Origin: Geobacter sp. DSM 9736
GTDB taxonomy: Bacteria > Desulfobacterota > Desulfuromonadia > Geobacterales > Geobacteraceae
Length of the DNA: 64,000 bases
Direction of reading: 5' to 3'
NCBI RefSeq assembly: GCF_900187405.1
Contig: NZ_LT896716.1
Location: 2,174,001 to 2,238,000, forward strand
Shown here: positions 1 to 8,180 of the stretch, piece by piece
How positions within the stretch are numbered: position 1 is the stretch's first letter
Layout: the number at the start of each line of letters is the position of its first letter
The notes under the pieces: model-generated
The model's input: only the letters and a program-made list of their open reading frames with translations
Database searches by the model: none
Told to the model about the DNA's origin: nothing
Translations under genes and position numbers: made by a program

Positions 1-268
1 CCGAAGAGGGTCCGTAACTTACTTTGTACCCGGCGACAGCTGAATTACCGCCGCTCGATGCATCCCATGCCAGATTGGCGACTCCCACCGTAACCGCCCC
101 TCCACCATTGTTATCGGTCCCTGCAGAAGGATTCCCTTCCGGCGCCGGTGCCGGCCCGGGAGCCTGGGCCTCCGCCGAAGCAGACGCGCCTCCGCCTCCG
201 CCCCCGCCACAGCCGGTCACGCCTCCTAAAAGGCTCATACAGAGAATTACTGCACTGAGATATCGCAT
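1..268 (-). CDS. Surface lipoprotein with fibronectin III-like repeat (partial)
   Basis: The ATG at 268 follows an AAGGGGGA ribosome site and opens 89 codons that leave the window at the left edge without a stop. The product begins with a lipoprotein signal peptide ending in the lipobox VTGC, so Cys20 should carry the lipid. Seven glycines and an Ala/Pro/Glu-rich linker follow to about residue 55. Then comes the start of a beta-sandwich with the pattern LAWDAS then GYKVSYG, typical of fibronectin type III repeats in geobacterial outer-surface proteins. It is probably an outer-membrane lipoprotein; ligand and full length cannot be judged here. Confidence 0.72.
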   Translation of the reverse strand, partial: MRYLSAVILCMSLLGGVTGCGGGGGGGASASAEAQAPGPAPAPEGNPSAGTDNNGGGAVTVGVANLAWDASSGGNSAVAGYKVSYGPSS

Positions 269-401
269 TGTATCCCCCTTCCGAAAAGTCAGCCGGCTTA
301 AAGCGCCGGCTCTGTTTCATGAGGGGAATACTACCTGTAACTGAAGATAATTAACGTGACGGGTGTCACTCCAGGTAACGAATTTAGGGGGGGCCCCGCA
401 G

Positions 402-725
402 TCACTCGTCCCGGGGTATACGGCGCGACCTTGTAGTTTCCGGCTTTGCCCGACTATCTCCCGGAACATTTGGGCTTGCAGAAGGTGGAGGCAGCGGCAA
501 TGGGATTGACGGAGAAGCCCCCTGCTGTCCCAAAGACGCCGGCTGGTCCTTTTTCTGCTCCCCCGGCATATTGGGAAGGACTTTGGCGGTGTTACGGTAT
601 TTTTGCGGTATGGTGTCGGGAAGATTTGTATAGTGGACCGTGCCGCCGGAGTCCTTCCATCGGTAAATTTCCGCCGAAGCCGTGCCGGCAATCAGGACCA
701 GCAATGCGATTACGATTGGTTTCAT
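402..725 (-). CDS. DUF4124-domain periplasmic protein
   Basis: The 107-residue product starts with a cleavable signal peptide (MKPIVIALLVLIAGTASA, cut before Glu19) and continues with EIYRWKDSGGTVHYTN, the hallmark of the DUF4124 domain, a small beta domain found in many proteobacterial periplasmic proteins. A Pro/Ser-rich tail follows. The ATG at 725 was chosen over an upstream in-frame start because GGAGAGATA lies directly before it and the signal peptide begins there. Function of the family is unknown; some members sit near cell-envelope or pilus genes. It is alone in its transcription unit, downstream of a response-regulator gene with its own terminator. Confidence 0.75.
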   Translation of the reverse strand: MKPIVIALLVLIAGTASAEIYRWKDSGGTVHYTNLPDTIPQKYRNTAKVLPNMPGEQKKDQPASLGQQGASPSIPLPLPPPSASPNVPGDSRAKPETTRSRRIPRDE

Positions 726-812
726 TATCTCTCCACCGGCAAAAGCATAAACGGGTATGGTTAACAGCCCCCAGGCGGCCGACAGTACGGGGCGAGACGG
801 AAGCGGACGATG

Positions 813-850
813 AAACAAAAAGGGGAAGAGACACGGCCTCTTCCCCCTTT
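813..850 (-). terminator. Rho-independent terminator after the single-domain response regulator
   Basis: On the minus strand, ten bases after the stop at 860, the stem GGGGAAGAG / CTCTTCCCC closes a 7-base loop and is followed by TTTTTGTTT. It separates the response regulator from the DUF4124 gene downstream. Confidence 0.8.
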
Positions 851-859
851 GGAACCGGT

Positions 860-1237
860 TCATAAACCGAGCAGTGTCTCCCGCACCTTGTCGACCATCA
901 GCTGATGCCCGAAAGGCTTGCGAATGTAGCCTTCGGAGCCCGACGCTATGGAAAGGCGACGCAGTTCCTGGTCAGGCTTGGAGGACAGAAGAAGAATCGG
1001 GATCTTTTTCGTCTGCCCATTATCCTTGAGCATCCTGGCTTTCTTGTCCCCATCAAGCGTGGGAAGCATGACATCCATTACAATCAGGTCAGGCGGGTTG
1101 TTACTGAAAATGGTAGAATCGGCCTCCTTGGCACTCAAGGCGGTGACGACCTCGAAGCCCCCCCCTTCCAAGGCTTCCCGTGCCATGGCAAGAACGATTT
1201 CGCTATCGTCCACTACCAGGATTCTCTTTTTATCCAT
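860..1237 (-). CDS. Single-domain response regulator (CheY-like)
   Basis: The 125-residue protein is one receiver domain with nothing attached. The acidic pair Asp10-Asp11, the phosphoacceptor Asp55 (in LIVMDVMLP), Ser85 at the switch position and Lys107 (in IRKPF) are all in place, so it should accept phosphate from a histidine kinase and act by protein contact. No kinase is adjacent, so the partner is unknown. A strong AGGAGGGGGT ribosome site precedes the ATG, and a terminator follows the stop, so it is a one-gene unit. Confidence 0.9.
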   Translation of the reverse strand: MDKKRILVVDDSEIVLAMAREALEGGGFEVVTALSAKEADSTIFSNNPPDLIVMDVMLPTLDGDKKARMLKDNGQTKKIPILLLSSKPDQELRRLSIASGSEGYIRKPFGHQLMVDKVRETLLGL

Positions 1238-1378
1238 ACCCCCTCCTGAGCAGAACGAAAATTTGAAACGATTGTTCTATATCATATTTCAAGAATGCCC
1301 TAACACCTTTTTTTCAGCTCTTGAGGGCTTAGAACATTTTTTGTAAGGCTGCAAAGTTTGCTATCCGGCCGGTCCCGA

Positions 1379-1591
1379 TTAATGCGTCCCGACGGAAAAA
1401 TCCACCTCGCGGCATTCTTCCCGTGTCCAGGAATCGAGTCCCCCATCATTCAAACGCACCTGCACCGTTCCCCCCTCATAGGTACACCCGAAAGAGTATC
1501 CAACTTCACCGCTCCTCAGGTTTCTAAGTGCTACCGACTCCTCACGCTGCTCAGTAATGTAACATATACGGTCATAGTCACGTTCTCTCAT
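1379..1591 (-). CDS. Small hypothetical protein, 70 residues
   Basis: I do not recognise this family. The ATG at 1591 has an AGGAGG ribosome site eight bases upstream; the longer open frame starting at 1774 overlaps the next gene and has no such signal. The product is acidic, has no signal peptide or membrane segment, and has cysteines at 10, 36 and 60. The pattern of short alternating hydrophobic stretches ending in a Gly-rich turn suggests a small beta-sheet protein. It lies between a response regulator and a redoxin-like gene, all on the minus strand but about 100-140 bases apart, so co-transcription is uncertain. Confidence 0.6.
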   Translation of the reverse strand: MRERDYDRICYITEQREESVALRNLRSGEVGYSFGCTYEGGTVQVRLNDGGLDSWTREECREVDFSVGTH

Positions 1592-1697
1592 GCAGATCGC
1601 CTCCTTTCCTGAATTCATTATAGCAAGAAAAGGAGAGATTTGAAAATGACATTCAGAAAGCTTGCGGCGCATCCTACGCCGGCCAGTGGGACACCCC

Positions 1698-2153
1698 TCA
1701 TTCAGGGCACTGGCGCTCAATGAAGGCGAGCCTCTGCAGAACACTGGAGGCATCGGGCGCCTGTTCCGGGCCATGTAGCGCTAGAAAGACTTCACGAAAC
1801 CTGTCGGTGACATAGACCGAAATGTCGCCTGGGCAGAACCGGTTGACTATTTCTCCCCCTGTATCGGCGAGTACCGGGAATGGAATTCCCAGTTCAACCT
1901 TCAACTGTCCTGCCTCCGGCTTGCTTTTCAAAACCACGACGACAACCGCGGCCTCGGACTCCTCAAGCTCCCCGAGGTTGGCAGCAAGAGATGCAAGAAA
2001 CGAGGCTGCGGCTGCGGGCTTTTTGACGAAGCAGAGGACGAGGTTGCGGTGCTGGCGAAACCCCGCAATATCGAGGGTATTCCCCATGTGGTCGGGAAGC
2101 GCGAAAGAGGGGAACATCTCCTGTTCTGCAGGTAGAGAAGGATCGTTTACCAT
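1698..2153 (-). CDS. Redoxin (AhpC/TSA)-fold protein lacking the peroxidatic cysteine
   Basis: The 151-residue protein shows the thioredoxin-fold layout of bacterioferritin-comigratory type peroxiredoxins: FPSFALPDHMGN opening, a strand NLVLCFVKKP, and a later LGIPFPVLADTGGEI segment matching the conserved 'fPllsD' part. The peroxidatic motif PxxxTxxC is replaced by PAAAASFLAS, so the catalytic cysteine is missing. Cys41 lies in the strand before it and Cys107 in RFCPGD. A peroxidase role is therefore unlikely; a binding or regulatory role is an inference. A GAGGAGG ribosome site precedes the ATG. The rhomboid gene lies 57 bases upstream on the same strand, so the two probably form an operon. 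Confidence 0.72.
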   Translation of the reverse strand: MVNDPSLPAEQEMFPSFALPDHMGNTLDIAGFRQHRNLVLCFVKKPAAAASFLASLAANLGELEESEAAVVVVVLKSKPEAGQLKVELGIPFPVLADTGGEIVNRFCPGDISVYVTDRFREVFLALHGPEQAPDASSVLQRLAFIERQCPE

Positions 2154-2210
2154 AGCAGCACCTCCTCTTCCCAGTGTAGCAGAGGCTCGGGTGCTGGCAA
2201 CGGGCTCGTA

Positions 2211-3035
2211 TCAGCGGTCGAGCCGGAAAAGGAGCGATGTGACCGAGGCCCAACCGAGGACTGCAACGGTTGCGCAAAGACATACGATGGCAAGAAGTCG
2301 GTGGAGACTGGTTTCGGGGACACGCTCCCCATAGCCGAGAAGCTTTCCGAGTAGCATGCCTCCCAGTATGCCCCCTCCATGTGCCCAGTTATTGATGTTC
2401 GGGATCAGCAGACCGAACAGCACGAGCCCCACTACCCAGCCGGTGACTTCACGATATACTGCGGAGCCGTACGCCCCTCCACGGCTCCTGCCAAAGTAGA
2501 GGAGGGAGCCTATCAGACCGCAAAGGGCAGCAGACGCTCCGATGGTAAAGGGAATGCCTGCCAGCCAGGAAAGCAAGAAGCCGCTCACCCCCCCAAGGGT
2601 GTAGATGATGAACATCCGGCTGGGGCCGTATTCCTGGGTGACCCAGGGAGCGATCTGACGAAGTGCCGCAAGGTTGAAAAAGATGTGGAGCAGCCCTCCG
2701 TGCAGGTAGTTTGCCGACAGGAGGGTCCAGAAGCGGCCGAAACGTTCCAGGGGCACCGTTCCGGTGGCGCCGAGGAGCATGAGACTCGCCTGGTCGGGGG
2801 TGAACACGCCGAACGGACCGCCTCCGCGGCGGCTGCCCAACAGAAGCGAAAGCATGTAGAAGACAATATTGGCAGTCAATATGGCCCTAACGAGCCAGTC
2901 GCCATCGAGGGCACCCCGTTTCCAGGCGGAGCTGTACCACGCTGATGCACGGGATGCACCACACCAGGAACAGATTACCTCATCGCTGCCGATAAGACGC
3001 CGGCATCGGGGGCACAGCATGGCCCGCTGCTTCAT
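2211..3035 (-). CDS. Rhomboid intramembrane serine protease with N-terminal zinc ribbon
   Basis: The 274-residue protein starts with a zinc ribbon (CPRC at 8-11, CSWC at 22-25), followed by six or seven hydrophobic segments. Rhomboid hallmarks are visible: HGGLLHIFFN at 112-121, the catalytic Ser168 in GASAALCG and the catalytic His219 in NNWAHGGG. Such enzymes cut substrate proteins inside the inner membrane. The fused cytoplasmic ribbon may help recognise substrates; that is inference. A GAGGAGG ribosome site supports the ATG at 3035. The redoxin-like gene follows on the same strand. Confidence 0.9.
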   Translation of the reverse strand: MKQRAMLCPRCRRLIGSDEVICSWCGASRASAWYSSAWKRGALDGDWLVRAILTANIVFYMLSLLLGSRRGGGPFGVFTPDQASLMLLGATGTVPLERFGRFWTLLSANYLHGGLLHIFFNLAALRQIAPWVTQEYGPSRMFIIYTLGGVSGFLLSWLAGIPFTIGASAALCGLIGSLLYFGRSRGGAYGSAVYREVTGWVVGLVLFGLLIPNINNWAHGGGILGGMLLGKLLGYGERVPETSLHRLLAIVCLCATVAVLGWASVTSLLFRLDR

Positions 3036-3275
3036 GTTCCTTCCTCCTCTTGTGACCGCTGCCTGTCAAGTAAACCTGCCGAAATGCCGATACCTTCACT
3101 CATGCCGGGCAAGGGTTTACGTGAGGAACTATAGTCACGGCCCCTCCCTCTGTCAACCGTATAGCCCCGTAACCGTGAGATTATTTTACTGATTTTTATC
3201 TGGAAATCGTCCATCCGTATGCCATAATGCAGGGAACGGTTCCGTGCCGAGCTCTTCTCCAAAGAATAGAACCAG

Positions 3276-4034
3276 ATGAGTTATTCGAAATACTTCAAGT
3301 CAGGACAGGAAATTCTGCTGCTCAGCCTGGCCGGGGACGAACCGGAAAGAACGGATGTCATAACATCCCACCTTGTCAGATGCGGCGACGACTTCTTCGA
3401 CCTCGCACTTCCCTACAACATCTCCGACAGCAAAGAAATCCCTTTAGAACAGGGTGCTGCCTTCTGCCTTCTCTCAGATGCCCTCGGGCTGGGCATCCAG
3501 CTGACGTGCCATCTGCATGAGATTGTCGGCCGCTCCACCATCCGGGTAATGCCGCACAACGACATGGAGGTCTTCGGAAGGCGGAAATTTCTACGCTGCG
3601 ACGTGCAGGTCGGCATCTATTGCAAAAGGGGGCCTGGAACCCTTCGCAGTTACCGCAGCCAGTGGAACTCGGCTATAAAGTCCCTCGCTGCAGGCACCGC
3701 CTTCCCCCCTGGCTTCTCTCCGGCGCGGATCAATGTCAACATCAGCGCAGGCGGTCTGGCCATACAACTTTCACCAGCCGCAACAGTTTCGGAGCTATGC
3801 CTGGTACTGATCGACCTGGGTGATGGAAAGCCACCGGTAATAGCTCTCGGTGAGGTTGTATGGACGGAGACGTCGGAACTGGGAAAACAGACGGCAGGGC
3901 TACGCTATATGGAAATCATGAAATCCGATCAGGAGCGGATCAACAACTTCGTCATCGAACAGCTCAAAAAACAGGGGCACGATGCCCAGTGGCAGAACTA
4001 CCGGACGGAGCTTCTCGACAAGATGCGCTTCTGA
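3276..4034 (+). CDS. PilZ-domain protein, probable cyclic-di-GMP receptor
   Basis: The 252-residue soluble protein has a YcgR-like N-terminal beta domain (about 1-95) and a C-terminal PilZ domain. The two c-di-GMP contact motifs are present: RRKFLR at about 102-107 (RxxxR) and NISAGG at about 154-159 ([D/N]xSxxG). The domain ends with a conserved AGLRYMEI strand and a helix. It should bind c-di-GMP and change motility, adhesion or polysaccharide output by protein contact. The ribosome site is weak; a CATAAT -10-like box at 3223-3228 would give a leader of about 40 bases. The gene converges with the adenylating enzyme on the other strand. Confidence 0.85.
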   Translation: MSYSKYFKSGQEILLLSLAGDEPERTDVITSHLVRCGDDFFDLALPYNISDSKEIPLEQGAAFCLLSDALGLGIQLTCHLHEIVGRSTIRVMPHNDMEVFGRRKFLRCDVQVGIYCKRGPGTLRSYRSQWNSAIKSLAAGTAFPPGFSPARINVNISAGGLAIQLSPAATVSELCLVLIDLGDGKPPVIALGEVVWTETSELGKQTAGLRYMEIMKSDQERINNFVIEQLKKQGHDAQWQNYRTELLDKMRF

Positions 4035-4061
4035 CACCTGCCGCTCCCCCTGCCGCAGTCT

Positions 4062-5633
4062 TCAGTAGTTTCCCGCCTGAAGCAGACAATCCTGCGCCAG
4101 TTCCATGCACCTGCGGGTATCAACCTTCCCATGATGATTCTTGGGGAGCGCCCCCACAAGTTTCACTGCAGTCGGCATCTTATGCTTCGGGAGCTTTCCG
4201 AGGCAGCAGCGCATTATGTCATTCTCGCAGCAGCCGGGCATCTTCGGTGCCGCAACGGCTACCAGCCGTTTTTCCAGCATTTCGTCCGTGACTCCCAGAA
4301 CCGCCACCTCTAAAAGAAGGCCGGTCTCCATGAGAACGTCCTCCACCTCTTTCGGGTTTATGCGGTGCCCCCCGATCTTCAGCAGGTTGTCCTTTCGTCC
4401 CACAACATAGAAATAGCCCTCTTCATCACGATATCCCAGATCTCCGGTATGGTAGCCGTGCGTACTGAGAACCCTGGCTGTCGTATCCGGATCTTTCCAG
4501 TACCCCTTCATGATGTTGGGTCCGGCAGCCACGATCTCTCCCACTTCACCGACCCCCAACTCACGTCCGGCCGCATCCCTGACGGAAAGCGTCACTCCGG
4601 GGATGGGTTTTCCGATGGCGTCGAGCTTTGCGGTAAGGCGCTCAGGCTCAACATACGCCAGACGGGCAGCAGCCTCGGTTGCTCCATACATGACATACAG
4701 CTTCACCCTCTCCGGCAGAACCCTCAGCAGCTCCTCCTTCGTCTGCTTCGGCAAGTGCCCGCCGGCCTGGGTACAATAACGGAGAGAACTCAGGCGGTCA
4801 CGGCAACCCGCAAGGGAGGAGCGGTGCAACAGATAGCTGTAGGTTGAAGGTACGCCTGCGAATCCTGTAACCTGCTCCGAAATCATCTGCTCGATCAGTT
4901 GCGCAGAAAAGGCGAACCGGTTATTGAGCACCACCGTGCCCCCAACCGAAAAATGGGTATTGAGCAGCGACTTCCCCATCACGTAGTAGAAGGGGAGCAC
5001 GACCATCTGTACGTCCCGCTCGTCAAGCTCGAGGTATTGAACGATCGAACGGGTGTTGGCGACGATGTTCCGATGGGAGAGCATCACCCCCTTCGGCTCT
5101 CCGGTGGAGCCGGACGTGAAAATGATGCTACCGAGCGCCTCTTCACCCAGAGGTGTTTCCGGATTTCCTGCATCGCTTTCGGCAAACACATCTTCCCAGG
5201 CGATGAAGCAGCCCGAATGGTGAGGGACCCTGTTACCGGCTATCACCAGGGGAGGATCGGGGATAAAGCTTTCCAGCCCTGCCAGCAGCCGTTCCTGTTT
5301 TCCAGCAGCAATCACGCCCCTGGGCTCCAGGCTCTGCAGCATCCGGTGAAGCCCCTCTTTTGTGATTTCCGCACAAAGCGGCACCGCCACCCCACCCGCC
5401 TTGAGGGCCCCATAATACCCCACCACATACTCAAGCGAGTTATCGAGGAGAAGTATGACCCGGTCGCCGGGGGAGAGCCCGCCGTCAATGAGCCTCTTTG
5501 CGGTAGCGTTTGCCCATCCGTTTATCTGGCCGTAAGTGGCGCGCCTCTGGTCTTGAACGACCGCCACTTTATCCGGGCGCAATAGAGCGTTCGATTCAAG
5601 GAAGTGGTGTATCAACAGAGCCGGAGAGATCAT
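4062..5633 (-). CDS. Class I adenylate-forming enzyme (acyl-CoA ligase type)
   Basis: The 523-residue enzyme has all core motifs of the AMP-binding superfamily: the P-loop FTSGSTGEPKGVMLSH (about 172-187), YGATE near 318, HTGDLGY near 400, the hinge GRKDNLLKIGG, and NHHGKVD near the C-terminus carrying the catalytic Lys. It activates a carboxylic acid as acyl-AMP and probably passes it to CoA or a carrier protein; the substrate cannot be read from the sequence. It is alone, with AAGGAGAACC before the ATG and a TATACT box about 45 bases upstream. No carrier protein or condensing enzyme lies nearby, so a role in fatty or aryl acid activation remains open. Confidence 0.85.
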   Translation of the reverse strand: MISPALLIHHFLESNALLRPDKVAVVQDQRRATYGQINGWANATAKRLIDGGLSPGDRVILLLDNSLEYVVGYYGALKAGGVAVPLCAEITKEGLHRMLQSLEPRGVIAAGKQERLLAGLESFIPDPPLVIAGNRVPHHSGCFIAWEDVFAESDAGNPETPLGEEALGSIIFTSGSTGEPKGVMLSHRNIVANTRSIVQYLELDERDVQMVVLPFYYVMGKSLLNTHFSVGGTVVLNNRFAFSAQLIEQMISEQVTGFAGVPSTYSYLLHRSSLAGCRDRLSSLRYCTQAGGHLPKQTKEELLRVLPERVKLYVMYGATEAAARLAYVEPERLTAKLDAIGKPIPGVTLSVRDAAGRELGVGEVGEIVAAGPNIMKGYWKDPDTTARVLSTHGYHTGDLGYRDEEGYFYVVGRKDNLLKIGGHRINPKEVEDVLMETGLLLEVAVLGVTDEMLEKRLVAVAAPKMPGCCENDIMRCCLGKLPKHKMPTAVKLVGALPKNHHGKVDTRRCMELAQDCLLQAGNY

Positions 5634-5813
5634 GGTTCTCCTTATAATTATTAATATTTAATAGAAGAGTATAGCAGATCCCTTGGCCAATGAAACCGCC
5701 CTCTCTCTTTTACATGGAGGGGCCGGGGTCCCGTGTCGTCAGTTCAGGTTTGGGGTGAAACGAAGTTTTACAAAAAATCAAATTTTTTAGTTTCACTAAA
5801 ATTGATGTTTTTC

Positions 5814-5819
5814 TATAAT
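5814..5819 (+). promoter_or_regulatory. -10 box seven bases before an ATG (possible leaderless start)
   Basis: TATAAT at 5814-5819 is a perfect -10 box and overlaps the upstream candidate ATG at 5818. Transcription would start near 5826, right at the second in-frame ATG (5827), which has no ribosome site. The -35 region is poor (TTTCAC at 5791-5796), so this is the weakest of four similar cases. Confidence 0.4.
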
Positions 5820-5826
5820 GCGCCCC

Positions 5827-6696
5827 ATGTCTTCCTTAGCTTTCATGCTTGTAGTGTTTTCGGGGTTGATGCACGCCCTGTATAACCTGCTCATCAAGCG
5901 CAGCCAGAACAAGACCGTCTTCATCTGGTGGCTTTTCCTGGTATCCTCCGGGCTCCTGCTCGCCATTCTCCCCCTGCTTCCGGGCGTGCCGCGCTTCGAA
6001 CCGCAAGCTCTAGTATTGGCGGGAGCCGGGGCGGCCTGCTTCGTGCTCTATCACCTCTGCACCGGCCACGCGTACCGCCGGGGCGATCTTTCTGTGACCT
6101 ACCCCCTCACGCAGACTTCGATGCTCTACGTGCCGCTATGGGGTGTATGTTTCCTGGGGGAACGCCCCGCCCCGTTCGGAATAATCGGTATCATTCTGGT
6201 AGCCCTGGGCGCATACCTGACCCAGATGAGGAGGCTTCGCCGGGCTGAACTCCTGCGCCCGTTCCGCAACCTGGCAGACCATTCGATACTCGCGGCAATT
6301 CTCGCAGGATTTATCTATTCAGTGGGTGCAATCATCGACAAGAAAGGGGTCGAAAACTACTCCCCTCTCTCCTTTACATCACTACTCATCTTCACGATGC
6401 TGGGGTTCATGACGGCCAACCTGCTGCGTCCCTGCCACCGCCCCCAGATATTCGCGGAATGGCGGCAAAACCGCTGGTATATCCTGGCAGGAGGTCCGCT
6501 GATGGCGGGATCGTTTCTCACTTTCAGATACGGCCTCTCACTGGCTCCGCTGGCATATGCGGTACCGGTACGCCAAGTGAGCGTGATCGCCGGAGTACTC
6601 ATAGGAGTTCTGTTCCTGGGGGAACCGTGCGGGCGTATCCGCCTTCTTGCAGCCGCGTTGATCGTAACGGGAGTATGCCTGATCCGTCTCGGCTAG
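5827..6696 (+). CDS. EamA/DMT-family membrane transporter
   Basis: The product has about ten hydrophobic segments in two homologous halves, each ending with a GE-containing loop and a terminal helix (FLGERPAPFGIIGIILVALG and FLGEPCGRIRLLAAALIVTG), the pattern of the drug/metabolite transporter superfamily. It should move a small solute across the inner membrane; the substrate is unknown. The ATG at 5827 is preferred to the one at 5818 because a TATAAT box covers the latter. The gene stands alone between the adenylating enzyme (divergent) and the response-regulator set (convergent). Confidence 0.82.
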   Translation: MSSLAFMLVVFSGLMHALYNLLIKRSQNKTVFIWWLFLVSSGLLLAILPLLPGVPRFEPQALVLAGAGAACFVLYHLCTGHAYRRGDLSVTYPLTQTSMLYVPLWGVCFLGERPAPFGIIGIILVALGAYLTQMRRLRRAELLRPFRNLADHSILAAILAGFIYSVGAIIDKKGVENYSPLSFTSLLIFTMLGFMTANLLRPCHRPQIFAEWRQNRWYILAGGPLMAGSFLTFRYGLSLAPLAYAVPVRQVSVIAGVLIGVLFLGEPCGRIRLLAAALIVTGVCLIRLG

Positions 6697-6730
6697 CAGC
6701 GCGCTTCCAGGCGGGAAACCTGTGCCTGCT

Positions 6731-7132
6731 CTACCCTCCCTCTTCATTCCCATTGCAATCGTTATTGATGGCGCACTCTACCGCCCTCAGCAGAAGAGTC
6801 GGCTCTATCCTCCCCTTTACCAGCATCGTCCGTGCCCCCTCACGCGCTGTCTCTTCCGCCAGCCCTTCCTGTGAGGACCCGGACAGCACGACTACCGGCA
6901 GGTCAGGCTTGAATTCACGTATCCTGCGAAGGGTCTCGATGCCGTTGCTGTCGGGAAGACCGAGATCCATGAGTACCAGGTCGAACGGTTCATCGGCCAG
7001 CGCAGTCAGTGCGGTGGATACTCGTGCCACCCGCTGCACGGTCCAGTCGACCCCCAGCTCTTCCAATTGCTCCGAGAGCAGTTGGGCATCGCCGCTGTTA
7101 TCCTCGATAAGCAGTATTCTGATCCCCGTCAC
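6731..7132 (-). CDS. Response regulator receiver protein
   Basis: This is a 133-residue single receiver domain: acidic pair in LLIEDN, phosphoacceptor Asp in LVLMDLGLP, switch Ser in VVLSGSS and conserved Lys in MLVKGRIEP. It is the last of three receiver genes behind a histidine kinase (8181-8948), 83 bases after the second one. It is less like the other two than they are like each other, so it may have another output. A ribosome site AAAGGAGGGG precedes the ATG. Confidence 0.88.
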   Translation of the reverse strand: MTGIRILLIEDNSGDAQLLSEQLEELGVDWTVQRVARVSTALTALADEPFDLVLMDLGLPDSNGIETLRRIREFKPDLPVVVLSGSSQEGLAEETAREGARTMLVKGRIEPTLLLRAVECAINNDCNGNEEGG

Positions 7133-7215
7133 CTACCCCTCCTTTTGCCCGAACGATCCCTCAGGATGGCTGCCAGGACAGCCGCAGCCTCAAGGCTCGC
7201 TCTCCCCCCGGTTGA

Positions 7216-7662
7216 TCACCGCTTTCCGGGCAGCTTTACAATGGTGAACCAGAAATCCTCGATGGATTGAACGACATGAAGGAACTGTTCAAGGTCCACG
7301 GGCTTAGTGATGTAGCAGTTAGCGTACTGATCGTAGCTTCTGAGAACGTCCTCTTCCTCACGGGATGTCGTCAGCACAACCACCGGGATTTTCTTAAGCG
7401 CAGGGTCTGTCTTGATCTCCTGCAATACTTCTTTCCCATGCATCCTGGGCAGGTTCAGGTCGAGGAGTATCAGGTCCGGCAAATGTCTGTCAGAGTATTC
7501 CCCCTCTCCTCTCAGGTACCTGAGAGCCTGTAACCCGTCGTAGGCCACATGCAGCTCGTTTCGCAGTTTTCCCTCGTTCAATGCTTCGCGGACCAGTTCC
7601 ACATCCCCCGGATTGTCCTCGACAAGCAGAATATCTATCATTGCGGGTCTGTCACTATGCAT
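7216..7662 (-). CDS. Rcp1-type response regulator
   Basis: The 148-residue receiver has the long form seen in regulators that pair with phytochrome-like kinases (Rcp1 family): [15 protein letters not shown] at the start, [10 protein letters not shown] around the phosphoacceptor, TKPVDLEQF with the conserved Lys, and a C-terminal helix ending in [10 protein letters not shown]. It is clearly a paralogue of the gene at 7672. Only nine bases separate the two, so they are co-transcribed. The ATG at 7662 has GAGGG upstream; the inner ATG at 7641 has no ribosome site. Confidence 0.88.
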   Translation of the reverse strand: MHSDRPAMIDILLVEDNPGDVELVREALNEGKLRNELHVAYDGLQALRYLRGEGEYSDRHLPDLILLDLNLPRMHGKEVLQEIKTDPALKKIPVVVLTTSREEEDVLRSYDQYANCYITKPVDLEQFLHVVQSIEDFWFTIVKLPGKR

Positions 7663-7671
7663 CGCACGCCC

Positions 7672-8118
7672 TCAATGCCTGTATGGCAGTTTTACCACGG
7701 CCAGCCAGAACTCTTCTATCGACTTCACCACACTCATGAACTGATCGAAATCGACCGGTTTTGTAACATAGCAATTTGCATGAAGGCTGTAGGATCTGAG
7801 AATGTCATCGTCGGACTTCGAGCTGGTCAGAACGATGACGGGAATGAACTGAAGGTCCGGGTCCGACTTCATTTCACGGAGGACATCAATCCCGCTCTTG
7901 CGTGGGAGATTGAGGTCCAGGAGTATAAGATCGGGGCGCTGAGACTGACTGAATTCCCCTTCCCGTCGCAGGTACTGCATTGCCAGGACGCCGTCCGCTG
8001 CGACGTGCAGCTCACTCCGCACGGTGCTGTCGGCAAGAGCTTCCCGCACCAGCTCGACGTCCCCCGGGTTGTCCTCTACGAGGAGGATATTCAGCTTTCC
8101 TCCCATTTCTCTTTTCAT
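7672..8118 (-). CDS. Rcp1-type response regulator (paralogue of the next gene)
   Basis: The receiver shares long identical stretches with the gene at 7216 ([26 protein letters not shown]) and ends in [10 protein letters not shown], so the pair arose by duplication. The phosphoacceptor Asp and the Lys of TKPVDF are present. The open frame extends to a GTG at 8184 that overlaps the kinase stop codon, but the ATG at 8118, behind a GGGGGGGAG run, starts close to the receiver fold and is chosen. It follows the kinase gene by 62 bases and should be one of its phosphate receivers. Confidence 0.85.
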   Translation of the reverse strand: MKREMGGKLNILLVEDNPGDVELVREALADSTVRSELHVAADGVLAMQYLRREGEFSQSQRPDLILLDLNLPRKSGIDVLREMKSDPDLQFIPVIVLTSSKSDDDILRSYSLHANCYVTKPVDFDQFMSVVKSIEEFWLAVVKLPYRH

Positions 8119-8180
8119 CTCCCCCCCTGAAGCAAAGTGGCGTCTGCCGCCCCTCTGCCCAACCCCGGCCCTGTCTGGGC

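Noticed and set aside
3032-3262. 76-codon minus-strand frame overlapping the rhomboid start by four bases
   Set aside because: No ribosome site, odd composition, and it covers the promoter region of the PilZ gene. A real small gene is possible but I see no support.
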